From: DATJPR01 sp963752915
GTDB lineage: Bacteria; Bacteroidota; Ignavibacteria; UBA10030; UBA6906
Reading direction: 5' to 3'
NCBI GenBank assembly: GCA_963752915.1
Contig: CAVVZZ010000009.1
Coordinates: 34,384 to 98,383, forward strand
DNA length: 64,000 nt
The translations under genes were made by a program, and so were the position numbers. Below, piece by piece: positions 9,621 through 17,797 of the stretch; the stretch's first letter is position 1, and every line of letters begins with the position of its first letter. Under the pieces are notes generated by a model. It did not search any database. It was given only the letters and a program-made list of their open reading frames with translations, and was not told where the DNA came from.

Positions 9621-12398
9621 TTTCTTTTTTCCCTTTGTCGCGGGCTTCGCCGCCGGCTTCGGCTTCGTTTTCTTCTCAATCCGCTCGCGCTTCTGCTTCT
9701 GCGTCTTCACCGGAGCCTTTTTCGGCGGTCCGGCGTTCGTTTTCTTTTCGGGCTGCGCCTTCTTCGGTGGCTCGGGCGGAGGAGCCGGCCTGGCAGGCTC
9801 AGGTTTGCCCGTTGCCGGCGTCTTCCCCTTCGTCGCTTCCTTTGCTTTCTGCGTCGTCTTCGCTCTCAGGGTTTTTTTTTCGTCGGCGTCAAAGAGATTC
9901 GTCTGACTGCCCCGTGGAGTGCCGGGGGGATTGCCCTCACCTTTTTCGCCCTCCCCGCCCGTGGGTTCCTCGTCTTCCGACATGACTGCTGCCACATCGG
10001 AAATCGAATCGCCCGAATCCAGACGGATCAACCGGACGCCCATCGTGTTTCTGCCGGCCAGCCGAATTTCCGAAGCATGCTGACGGATCACGATCCCGCC
10101 CGTCGTCACGATCACCACGTCGTCCGTTTCGACGACCTCCTTGATCGCCACCATCTTGCCGGTTTTATCGTTGGTCTTCATCGTGATGATGCCCTTCCCA
10201 CCGCGATGGCTGATCCTGTACTCTCCGGTTTCGCTCCGTTTGCCGAATCCCTTTTCTGTTGCGACGAGGATCGTTGTTCCCGAACGCCGCAGCGTGACCG
10301 ACCCTACGACCCGGTCGCTTTTCTCCAGCTTGATTCCCCGGACGCCTCCTGCACCGCGGCCCATCGATCGGACCTCACCCTCGTTGAACCGGATCGCAAT
10401 GCCTTCCCGCGTCCCGAGGACGATATCCTGACTTCCGTCCGTAAGACGCACATCCATCAGGCGATCTCCCTTGTCGAGCGAAATGGCCCCGATGCCCGAC
10501 CTCCGTGGGTTGCTGAATTCGGAAAGGGAGGTCTTCTTGACGATGCCCTTTTCCGTGACCATGAGAACGAAATACGGATCGTCGAATTTCTTCGCGGTCA
10601 CGTACGACGTGATCTTCTCCTCGGATTCCTTCGAGATGAGGTTCGAGATGGATTTTCCCCGCGACGCTTTGCCGCCCTCGGGGATTTCGAAGACTTTCAG
10701 CCAGTAACACTTTCCCTTGTCGGTAAACAGCATCAGATAATCGTGCGTGTCGGCAATGGAGACGTGTTCAATGAAGTCATCTTCGCGTGTCGTCGCGCCC
10801 GTGACACCCCTCCCGCCCCTCGACTGTCGACGGTAGCCGCTGACAGGATACCGCTTGATAAAGCCGTTGTGGCTGATGGTCACGACGACCTGCTCATCGG
10901 CGATCATGTCCTCGATGCTGAACTCTTCAGCTTTGTAGATGATTTCTGTGCGTCGTTCATCGGCGTACTTTTCCCGGAGCTCCAGGAGTTCCTTGCGGAT
11001 GATCTCCATTTGCAGCTGCTTGCTGGCGAGAATCGCGCGCAGCTGTTCGATCAGCTTGATGGTTTCCCGGTATTCATCCTCGATCTTCTTCCGTTCCAGA
11101 CCGGTCAGCCGCTGCAACCGCATATCAAGAATGGCCTTTGCCTGCACCTCCGAAAGCTTGAAGCGCTTCATCAGGCCGGACTGGGCCGTCTCGACATCCT
11201 TCGACGCGCGGATCAATTTGATCACCGCATCGATATTGTCGAGCGCAATGATGTACCCTTCGAGAATATGGGCCCGCTTTTCGGCCTCATCGAGGTCGTA
11301 CTTTGACCGCCGGACCACCACGTCGTTCCGGTGGGCGATGAAGTGCTCCATGATTTCCTTCAACGTGAGCACTTTCGGACGCCCGTCGACCAGCGCCAGC
11401 ATGATCACGCCGAATGTGGTCTGCATCTGCGTGTGCTTGTAGAGGTTGTTCAGGATCACCTCCGCGTTGGCATCGCGCTTCAATTCGATGACGACGCGCA
11501 AGCCGTCCCTGTCCGATTCATCGCGGATGTCGGAGATGTCGTCCAGCTTCTTTTCGTTCACCAGGTCGGCGATCTTCTCGATCAGGTTTGCCTTGTTGAC
11601 CTGGTACGGTATTTCGGTGATGACGATGCTTTGCCGGTCGTTCTTTGCCGTCTCGATCGATGCCCGCGCCCGCACGATGATTCTTCCGCGCCCGGTGGTG
11701 TACGCCTCCTTCACGCCTTCGTATCCGTAGATGATGCCGCCCGTGGGGAAGTCCGGCGCCTTCACAAACTTCATCAGTTTCTCATTGGTGAGCGCGTTGT
11801 CCTTGATCAGCGCGATGCACCCATCCACCACCTCCCCCAAATTGTGCGGCGGGATGTTCGTCGCCATTCCGACGGCGATGCCGCTCGTGCCGTTGACCAG
11901 GAGATTTGGGACAAGAGCTGGAAGGACGGACGGCTCGCGCAGGGTATCGTCGAAATTCGGGACGAAGTCGACGGTGTTCTTCTGGAGATCGCGCAGCATT
12001 TCTTCCGCGATCCTTGCGAGCCGCGCCTCGGTATACCGCATTGCCGCCGGAGAGTCGCCATCCATGGACCCAAAGTTCCCCTGCCCATCGACCAGCGGAT
12101 ACCGCATGGAGAAATCCTGCGCCATGCGTACCATCGTATCGTAGACTGCGACGTCCCCGTGGGGATGGTACTTTCCGAGCACCTCGCCGACGATGCGTGC
12201 GGACTTCTTGTACGGACGGTTCGCCGCAAGACCCAGGTCCTGCATGCCGTAGAGCACGCGTCGATGCACCGGTTTGAGACCGTCGCGGACATCCGGCAAC
12301 GCGCGGGCAACAATGACGGACATCGAGTAGTCGATGTACGACCCGCGCATTTCATCTTCGATATCGACGGGAACAATCTTTTCGTTGAGAGTGGCCAT
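9615..12398 (-). CDS. gyrA: DNA gyrase subunit A with a long Lys/Pro-rich tail
   Basis: A 927-residue gyrase A. The catalytic tyrosine is Tyr122 (AAMRYTEARL). The quinolone-determining loop reads HPHGDVAVYD, with Val at position 83 and Asp at 87. The C-terminal beta-pinwheel carries a GyrA box (QSRGGRG, about 523-529), which separates it from ParC. From about residue 807 to the end comes an acidic linker and then a tail dominated by Lys, Pro, Ala and Thr, ending GKKKR. This is longer than most GyrA ends and resembles a DNA-binding H1-like tail. With GyrB it introduces negative supercoils. It is last in the dnaA-dnaN-recF-dciA-gyrB-gyrA row and is separated from gyrB only by a heptad array. 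Confidence 0.98.
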   Translation of the reverse strand: MATLNEKIVPVDIEDEMRGSYIDYSMSVIVARALPDVRDGLKPVHRRVLYGMQDLGLAANRPYKKSARIVGEVLGKYHPHGDVAVYDTMVRMAQDFSMRYPLVDGQGNFGSMDGDSPAAMRYTEARLARIAEEMLRDLQKNTVDFVPNFDDTLREPSVLPALVPNLLVNGTSGIAVGMATNIPPHNLGEVVDGCIALIKDNALTNEKLMKFVKAPDFPTGGIIYGYEGVKEAYTTGRGRIIVRARASIETAKNDRQSIVITEIPYQVNKANLIEKIADLVNEKKLDDISDIRDESDRDGLRVVIELKRDANAEVILNNLYKHTQMQTTFGVIMLALVDGRPKVLTLKEIMEHFIAHRNDVVVRRSKYDLDEAEKRAHILEGYIIALDNIDAVIKLIRASKDVETAQSGLMKRFKLSEVQAKAILDMRLQRLTGLERKKIEDEYRETIKLIEQLRAILASKQLQMEIIRKELLELREKYADERRTEIIYKAEEFSIEDMIADEQVVVTISHNGFIKRYPVSGYRRQSRGGRGVTGATTREDDFIEHVSIADTHDYLMLFTDKGKCYWLKVFEIPEGGKASRGKSISNLISKESEEKITSYVTAKKFDDPYFVLMVTEKGIVKKTSLSEFSNPRRSGIGAISLDKGDRLMDVRLTDGSQDIVLGTREGIAIRFNEGEVRSMGRGAGGVRGIKLEKSDRVVGSVTLRRSGTTILVATEKGFGKRSETGEYRISHRGGKGIITMKTNDKTGKMVAIKEVVETDDVVIVTTGGIVIRQHASEIRLAGRNTMGVRLIRLDSGDSISDVAAVMSEDEEPTGGEGEKGEGNPPGTPRGSQTNLFDADEKKTLRAKTTQKAKEATKGKTPATGKPEPARPAPPPEPPKKAQPEKKTNAGPPKKAPVKTQKQKRERIEKKTKPKPAAKPATKGKKKR

Positions 12399-12401
12399 GG
12401 T

Positions 12402-12576
12402 CAGTTTACAGTAGACAGTAGACAGTTTACAGTAGACAGCTTACAGTTTACAGTAGACAGTGAACGGCAGACAGTTTACAGCAGACAGTGAACGGCAGAC
12501 AGTTTACAGCAGACAGTGAACGGCAGGCAGTTTACAGCAGACGGTGCACTGTTAACTGTTTACTGTCAACTGTCCA
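12402..12576. repeat. Long heptad repeat array filling the gyrB-gyrA spacer
   Basis: Twenty-one consecutive 7-base units (12402-12548), mostly CAGtnnA (CAGTTTA, CAGTAGA, CAGCAGA, CAGTGAA, CGGCAGA), run without a slip. From 12458 a higher-order 28-base repeat (CAGTGAA CGGCAGA CAGTTTA CAGCAGA) occurs three times with one change. At 12549-12576 four units flip strand (CTGTTAA, CTGTTTA, CTGTCAA, CTGTCCA) and can pair with the forward units. The array occupies nearly the whole interval between gyrB stop and gyrA start, and the gyrA transcript must cross it. Confidence 0.9.
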
Positions 12577-12581
12577 CTACG

Positions 12582-14627
12582 TTACACGTCGAGATTTCTC
12601 ACATACTTCGCATTGTTTTCAATGAATTGCCGGCGGGGTTCGACTTCGTCTCCCATGAGGATGGAAAATGTCCTGTCCGCGTCGGCGGCGTTTTCGATCG
12701 ACACCTGAAGCACCGTGCGTGTTTCCGGATTCATCGTCGTCGACCAGAGCTGCTCGGGATTCATCTCCCCAAGGCCTTTGAACCGGGAGATGACGATGCC
12801 ACCGCCGACAACCAGCGCGCCTTCTTCCGGTCCCTCTTCTCCGTCGACGGGTGGTGGCGCCGGTTCCTTTTCCTTCTTCCCACCCTTTTCTCCCTGGAGG
12901 CGCTTCACCAGCTCCGTGCGTTCCTCCTCGTCATAGGCATACAACTCCTGTTTTCCCTTCTTCACTTTGTAGAGCGGGGGCTGCGCAATGTAGACATGTC
13001 CAAGGTCGATCAATTCTTTCATGTGCCGGTAGAACAGGGTAAGCAACAAGGTGCGGATGTGCGAACCATCGACGTCGGCATCGCACATGATAATGATTTT
13101 TCCATACCGCACCTTCGTGGGATCGAATTCATCCGCGACGCCTGCGCCGATCGCCGTGAAGATGTTCCGGATCTCCTCGTTTTCGAGGATCTTGTTCATC
13201 CTGGCCTTCTGGACATTCAGGATCTTTCCCTTCAGAGGGAGGATGGCCTGGAAGCGCCGGTCGCGCCCCTGCTTCGCGCTCCCGCCTGCGGAGTCTCCTT
13301 CAACAAGGTACAGCTCACAGTGTTCGGGGTCGCTGATGGAACAGTCTGCGAGCTTTCCGGGAAGACCGCCGGAGGTCAAGGCATTCTTGCGCCGGGTGAT
13401 GTCGCGCGCCTTCCGCGCGGCTTCGCGTGCCTCTGCGGCCTTCAACGCCTTGTCGATGATCCGCTTTGCATCTGCCGTGTTTTCTTCGAGCCAGGCCTGG
13501 AGGGATTGTCCGATGACGCCTTCGACGATGCTCTTGACTTCGCTGTTGCCGAGTTTCGTCTTCGTCTGGCCTTCGAACTGCGGTTCGGGCACCTTCACGC
13601 TGATCACGCCGGTGAACCCTTCCCGGAAATCGTCGCCGGTGACGGCGGTGCCGCCCTCTTTCAGAATGCCGTTCTTGTATGCAAAGTTGTTCAGCGAGCG
13701 CGTGAGGGCGGTCCGGAACCCGACGAGGTGGGTTCCTCCTTCATGCGTATTGATATTGTTCACATACGAGAAGATGTTCTCGTTGTATTCGTCGTTGTAT
13801 GTGAAGGCCGCTTCGACCTCGACAATGCGGCCGTTCTCGTCCTTGTCGTTCCCCTGGCCGTAGTACGGCTTCTTCACGATCGACGGCCGCGTATCGTCGA
13901 TATACTTCACGAACTCGGTCAAACCGCCTTTGAAATGAAATTCCTCTTCCCGGTCGGTCTTGTTGCGTTGGTCGATGATCTTCAGTGTCACCGCGGAGTT
14001 GAGAAACGCCAGCTCGCGGAGCCGCTCGGCGATGGTTTCGAATTTGAAGACCCGGTTCTTGAAGATCTGCCCGTCCGGCAGAAACGTGATCTTCGTCCCG
14101 GTTTTGCTCTCCTTTACCTTGCCGGTCACTTTCACCGGTGCAACGGCGTCTCCTCGTTTGTACTTCTGATAGAAGACCTTGCCGTCGCGATAGACTTCAA
14201 CCTCGAGCCATTCGCTCAGCGCATTGACGACTGACACGCCGACACCGTGCAACCCGCCCGACACCTTGTAGGTATTCTTGTCGAATTTCCCGCCGGCGTG
14301 GAGCACGGTCATGACGACTTCGAGTGCCGAGCGGTTCTCCTCTTTGTGAAGGTCGGTGGGAATTCCGCGCCCGTCATCGTCGACGGTGACGGAGCCGTCC
14401 TTGTTCATCGTGACAAGAATGAACTTCGCAAAGCCGGCGAGCGCCTCGTCGATCGAGTTGTCAACGACTTCATAGACCAGGTGATGCAAACCTCGTGTAC
14501 TGACGTCACCGATGTACATCGCGGGCCGCCGGCGTACCGCCTCGAGGCCCTTGAGGACGGTGATGTCCTCCGCCGTATACCCGTGACCGTTTGTCGATGA
14601 CGTCTCTTTCTCTGTCGCTTTGGCCAT
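12582..14627 (-). CDS. gyrB: DNA gyrase subunit B
   Basis: 681 residues with the full GyrB order. The GHKL ATPase has EVVDNSIDEALAG, DDGRGIP and GGLHGVGVSVVNALS. The transducer domain follows. The TOPRIM domain has LVEGDSAGGSAKQGRDR and the metal-binding MCDADVDGSH. The C-terminal region carries ISRFKGLGEMNPEQLWSTTM. Between TOPRIM and that motif (about 578-610) is an extra charged and proline-rich insert (KKEKEPAPPPVDGEEGPEEG). It provides the ATPase and part of the cleavage centre of gyrase. It lies 25 bases after dciA and upstream of gyrA on the minus strand. Confidence 0.98.
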   Translation of the reverse strand: MAKATEKETSSTNGHGYTAEDITVLKGLEAVRRRPAMYIGDVSTRGLHHLVYEVVDNSIDEALAGFAKFILVTMNKDGSVTVDDDGRGIPTDLHKEENRSALEVVMTVLHAGGKFDKNTYKVSGGLHGVGVSVVNALSEWLEVEVYRDGKVFYQKYKRGDAVAPVKVTGKVKESKTGTKITFLPDGQIFKNRVFKFETIAERLRELAFLNSAVTLKIIDQRNKTDREEEFHFKGGLTEFVKYIDDTRPSIVKKPYYGQGNDKDENGRIVEVEAAFTYNDEYNENIFSYVNNINTHEGGTHLVGFRTALTRSLNNFAYKNGILKEGGTAVTGDDFREGFTGVISVKVPEPQFEGQTKTKLGNSEVKSIVEGVIGQSLQAWLEENTADAKRIIDKALKAAEAREAARKARDITRRKNALTSGGLPGKLADCSISDPEHCELYLVEGDSAGGSAKQGRDRRFQAILPLKGKILNVQKARMNKILENEEIRNIFTAIGAGVADEFDPTKVRYGKIIIMCDADVDGSHIRTLLLTLFYRHMKELIDLGHVYIAQPPLYKVKKGKQELYAYDEEERTELVKRLQGEKGGKKEKEPAPPPVDGEEGPEEGALVVGGGIVISRFKGLGEMNPEQLWSTTMNPETRTVLQVSIENAADADRTFSILMGDEVEPRRQFIENNAKYVRNLDV

Positions 14628-14652
14628 TGCTGTTCCTTACTCCATCGATTAC

Positions 14653-14961
14653 TCAGCGAAATCGGATTTCCTTGACGACTTCCGATCCGGCTTCCTCATT
14701 GATCTTCCGGATGATCTGATGCCGTTGCATTGCGAGCTCTGTGCGCCACGGCGCCGTCGTCACGCTGACGAACAGCACGCCGTTTTCAATCCGTTGGGCA
14801 GAGGAAACGCTTGCGATCCGTTCTCCGACGATCTGCGCCCACGACGCCACCACCGCATATTCATTGACCGCCTTCTCGATCCCCAGAGACTTCGTGAGCT
14901 GACCGAGCGCGTCGCCAATGGACTGCGGATGTCCCTTATGCCGTTTCCTTGACGGTCCCAC
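14653..14961 (-). CDS. dciA: DciA-like replicative helicase loader (DUF721)
   Basis: About 102 residues from GTG 14961, overlapping the recF end by 26 bases. An upstream ATG (15024) would overlap recF by 89 bases and add a stretch with no family similarity, so I prefer the shorter form. The core SIGDALGQLTKSLGIEKAVNE, then VVASWAQIVGERIASVSSAQRIENGVLFVSV, then WRTELAMQRHQIIRKINEE, is the DUF721 / KH-like domain. Members, often called DciA, load or regulate DnaB in bacteria that lack DnaC. Its place between recF and gyrB is conserved in many phyla. Start confidence is low. Confidence 0.85.
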   Translation of the reverse strand: MGPSRKRHKGHPQSIGDALGQLTKSLGIEKAVNEYAVVASWAQIVGERIASVSSAQRIENGVLFVSVTTAPWRTELAMQRHQIIRKINEEAGSEVVKEIRFR

Positions 14962-16069
14962 GTTCGACGATAAACCGTTTGAATTCCGTTTGCAGGTTCG
15001 GTGCGTGAACAAACGGGCGTTCATCGGTCGCCGTGATCACGCATTGCCCGTCCTGCGAGATGTGTTCGAGAATCCTGCGTGACCTGTTCGCATCGAGTTC
15101 TCCGAACAGATCATCAAGCAACACGATCGGTCGTTCGTTTCGCCGATCGCGAAGATACGCATGTTCCGCCATTTTCAGAGAGACAAGGAACGTCTTCTGC
15201 TGGCCCTGCGAGGCGTACTGTTGCACGTTCATGCCGTTCAGCGCGAGGACCAGCTCGTCGCGGTGTGGGCCGACCGTCGACGTCCCGCGCCGGCACTCAT
15301 CGTCCCATCGCGCGCGCATTGCTGCAAGCAGGCCGTGCGCGATCTCGTCTTCTGTTCCGCCGGCAATGCCTCCGTCGGAAGCGGAGTAGATGACCGACGG
15401 CTCCTCCACATCATCCGACAGGAAGGCATAGGTCCGTTGCACATAGTCCGAGAACTCTTCGATGAACTGCCGCCGACGGACGATGATCTTCGCACCGAGC
15501 TGCGCGAGGTTCAACGTCCACGGCTCTACAAGTTCCCGTGCTGAACCGGGATGCCAGCGCGCATCATGAAGCAATCGGTTTCGTTGCCGGAGCACTTTCC
15601 GGTACTGCATGACATCATCAAGGTACAGTGCACTGACCTGGGACAGCAGCAGGTCAAGGAAACGACGCCGTTCCGACGGGGGCCCGGCTGTGATCCTGTG
15701 GTGCTCCGGCGAGAGAATGACCACGGGAAAACGGCCGATCACGCTGCTCAATGTCTCGGGTGCGGCGTGATCGATCAGGACCGATTTCTTTACCGCCGCG
15801 CCGTCGAACGATATCTGCAGCGCGTGCGGGACACCGCCGTCGGATTGCAGATGCCCGTGGAGGGTAAAGGAGGATTCCCCCAGCCTGAGCACGTGCACAT
15901 CCGATGACGCATAAAAACTTTTCGTCAACCCGAGATACGAAACCGCTTCGAGGACGTTTGTTTTGCCCTGACCGTTGGCCCCGAGCAACACATTGATGCC
16001 GTGCCCGAACTTCAGCAGGCTGTCCGCATGGTTTCGAAAATTGCGAAGTTGGATATCCTGGATAATCAT
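14936..16069 (-). CDS. recF: DNA replication and repair protein RecF
   Basis: 377 residues from ATG 16069; a GTG at 16075 would add two residues. Walker A is GANGQGKT (30-37), preceded by the family opening IQDIQLRNFRNH. The ABC-type signature region is SQGQQKTFLVSLKMAE and Walker B is PIVLLDDLFGELD. RecF binds gapped DNA and promotes RecA loading with RecO and RecR. In the dnaN-recF spacer a hairpin (GCCCCG at 16123-16128, CGGGGC at 16136-16141) without a T-run could modulate read-through. Downstream, recF overlaps dciA. Confidence 0.96.
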   Translation of the reverse strand: MIIQDIQLRNFRNHADSLLKFGHGINVLLGANGQGKTNVLEAVSYLGLTKSFYASSDVHVLRLGESSFTLHGHLQSDGGVPHALQISFDGAAVKKSVLIDHAAPETLSSVIGRFPVVILSPEHHRITAGPPSERRRFLDLLLSQVSALYLDDVMQYRKVLRQRNRLLHDARWHPGSARELVEPWTLNLAQLGAKIIVRRRQFIEEFSDYVQRTYAFLSDDVEEPSVIYSASDGGIAGGTEDEIAHGLLAAMRARWDDECRRGTSTVGPHRDELVLALNGMNVQQYASQGQQKTFLVSLKMAEHAYLRDRRNERPIVLLDDLFGELDANRSRRILEHISQDGQCVITATDERPFVHAPNLQTEFKRFIVERGTVKETA

Positions 16070-16184
16070 GCACACAGGCTGCCGGTCTTGCTCACGCCTC
16101 TCGCCCTGTCAGGAATGCCGCAGCCCCGCCGTCGACGGGGCCGCGTTGACTTCACGATGAATTCCCGGACAGGCGATTCATTGG

Positions 16185-17306
16185 CTATGTATTGAGTCTC
16201 ACAGGCATGACCAGCATGAGGAGATCCTCGCCCTCGGTCGCCTGCTCAGGAAGAATGATCCCCGCCCTGGTCGGCTGACTGAACCGGAACACGACGCTTT
16301 CACCGTCGAGATGGGTGAGGAGATCAACAAGGTACGCCGCGTTGAAGCCGATCATGAACACCGTGTCGGAGAACGAGCACGGCACCTTCTCCTTCGCGTC
16401 CCATCCGAAATCAATGTCCTGTGCGGCGACGCGGAGTTCGTCCTTCGCGATGTCGAACCGTACCTGGTGCGTCGTTGCGCTGGCATAGAGCGACACACGC
16501 CTGATCGTTTGAATCAGCGCCTCGCGGTTTGCTTTCAGGATCTTGTCGTCGTCCGCAATCGCGGGAATCACGCTTTCATATCGCGGATATTGCTCGTCGA
16601 TAAGCCGTGAGACAACTTCCCATGACGGAAATTTCATCCGGAGGTGTGTCTTTGAAAGGACGATCGTCGATGGTTCGTCCTCGAGTGACCGGCCGACCAC
16701 ATTGAGCGTCTTGACCGGAATGATGACATTCCGTTCGAACCCCAGCGGTTTCGGCAATGTGAGGACATAGCGCACCATCCGGTGGCCATCGGTCGCCACG
16801 GAGGTAATGGTCTTCTTCCGTGCTTCAATGAGTACTCCGTTCATTGCGGGACGGAGCTCATCCTGGCTCACGGCGAAACTCGTTTTCTGAATCACTTTTC
16901 GCAGGACCGGTCCATCAAGGTCAAATTGCTCAGTCCCTTCCGTTTCCGGTGTCGGTGGAAACGCCGTGTGATGATCGCCAGTCAAGTTGAACTCGCCTGT
17001 CGATGTCTTTACCGTGATCCGGTTTGTCGTCGTATCAGCAGAGAATTCCACGTCCGTATCCGCGAGGGACCGAAGCGTATCGGTGAACCGTTTTGCCGGC
17101 ACCGTAATTTTTCCATCCGCCTGACCTTTCACCTCCAGGGTCACCGTCATCCAGATTCCAAGGTCCGTTGCCGTCGCCGTCAGAGAATTATTCACAACGT
17201 CGAACAGGAGATGTTCCAGGATAGGCATAGTGGACTTGGCCTGGATAACGCCTCCCAATTTGCTCAGTGTTCGCTGAAGAACTACGCTGTTGACGGTAAA
17301 TTTCAT
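16185..17306 (-). CDS. dnaN: DNA polymerase III beta sliding clamp
   Basis: 373 residues, the normal clamp length, starting MKFTVNSVVLQRTLSKLGGV. The three-domain fold is recognisable from PILEHLLFDV, TVPAKRFTDTLRSL, FAVSQDELRPAMNGVLIEA and TDGHRMV. The C-terminal hydrophobic-pocket strand is the variant LLMLVMPVRLNT, close to the usual YVVMPMRL. It forms the ring that tethers polymerase III and other proteins to DNA. It lies between recF and dnaA, 491 bases from dnaA, with part of the apparent origin in that gap. Confidence 0.97.
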   Translation of the reverse strand: MKFTVNSVVLQRTLSKLGGVIQAKSTMPILEHLLFDVVNNSLTATATDLGIWMTVTLEVKGQADGKITVPAKRFTDTLRSLADTDVEFSADTTTNRITVKTSTGEFNLTGDHHTAFPPTPETEGTEQFDLDGPVLRKVIQKTSFAVSQDELRPAMNGVLIEARKKTITSVATDGHRMVRYVLTLPKPLGFERNVIIPVKTLNVVGRSLEDEPSTIVLSKTHLRMKFPSWEVVSRLIDEQYPRYESVIPAIADDDKILKANREALIQTIRRVSLYASATTHQVRFDIAKDELRVAAQDIDFGWDAKEKVPCSFSDTVFMIGFNAAYLVDLLTHLDGESVVFRFSQPTRAGIILPEQATEGEDLLMLVMPVRLNT

Positions 17307-17797
17307 GACAAACTCCGGTGTGGGAATTTCGGCACGATGGAGTGATTTAGAAGGCAGGCTTCTAAATCTTTCAAATATACAAAGAAAATGGATGGAATTC
17401 TACATAACTCCCTGTAGGAAACAACGAAAATGGGTGTCCAAAAATGGCCGGTGAGAAATGCACACATATACTTCTTTAAAAGAGATGTATAAATATAAAA
17501 GAAGATAAAGAAGAAGGGCTGTGAATTTGTGCATAAGCCGGAAAGACGGAAATCTGTCATTGAGAAAGCGATGCTTGATACCTTTGCTTGAAGAGATGAA
17601 TGAGAGATATCCGTGTGGATGATTACTCGTGAACGATGAATTTTCAACAGCCGCAGATTGGATTGCTTCTACGCCGGACAACGTATGGCGTCATCAACAT
17701 CAATTCACCTGCTTGAGAGTAAGAGTGTTGGCATGTTGTGGAGAAGCGGCGTATCGCACGGGTTCAAGAGGTTGCGGGACTCTGCTGAGAACAAGAT
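17307..17797. other. oriC: Origin region, dnaA-dnaN spacer (DnaA boxes plus AT-rich unwinding candidate)
   Basis: A 491-base gene-free stretch. It holds a strongly AT-rich run at about 17461-17515 (many TATA and AAAGAAG words) next to DnaA-box-like sites: TGTGCATAA (17528-17536), TGTGGATGA (17614-17622) and TGTGGAGAA (17737-17745). Each differs by one base from the complement of TTATCCACA. A second AT-rich patch lies at about 17360-17400. Taken with the boxes beyond the dnaA start, this looks like the unwinding half of a bipartite oriC. No convincing gene was seen in it. Confidence 0.6.

Noticed and set aside
9597..11306. 569-residue open frame on the plus strand opposite gyrA
   Set aside because: It mirrors gyrA codons, has no recognisable domain, and gyrA on the other strand is certain.
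12402..12576. CRISPR array
   Set aside because: Units are only 7 bases, continuous and without spacers, and no cas gene is present.
12516..14234. 572-residue open frame opposite gyrB
   Set aside because: Antisense shadow of gyrB; it starts in the heptad array and lacks any family motif.
16123..16141. Terminator between dnaN and recF
   Set aside because: The stem GCCCCG/CGGGGC has no T-run on either strand; at most it is a processing or attenuating hairpin.
17303..17647. Minus-strand gene in the dnaA-dnaN spacer
   Set aside because: Low-complexity hydrophobic translation of AT-rich DNA that overlaps the proposed unwinding region and DnaA boxes.
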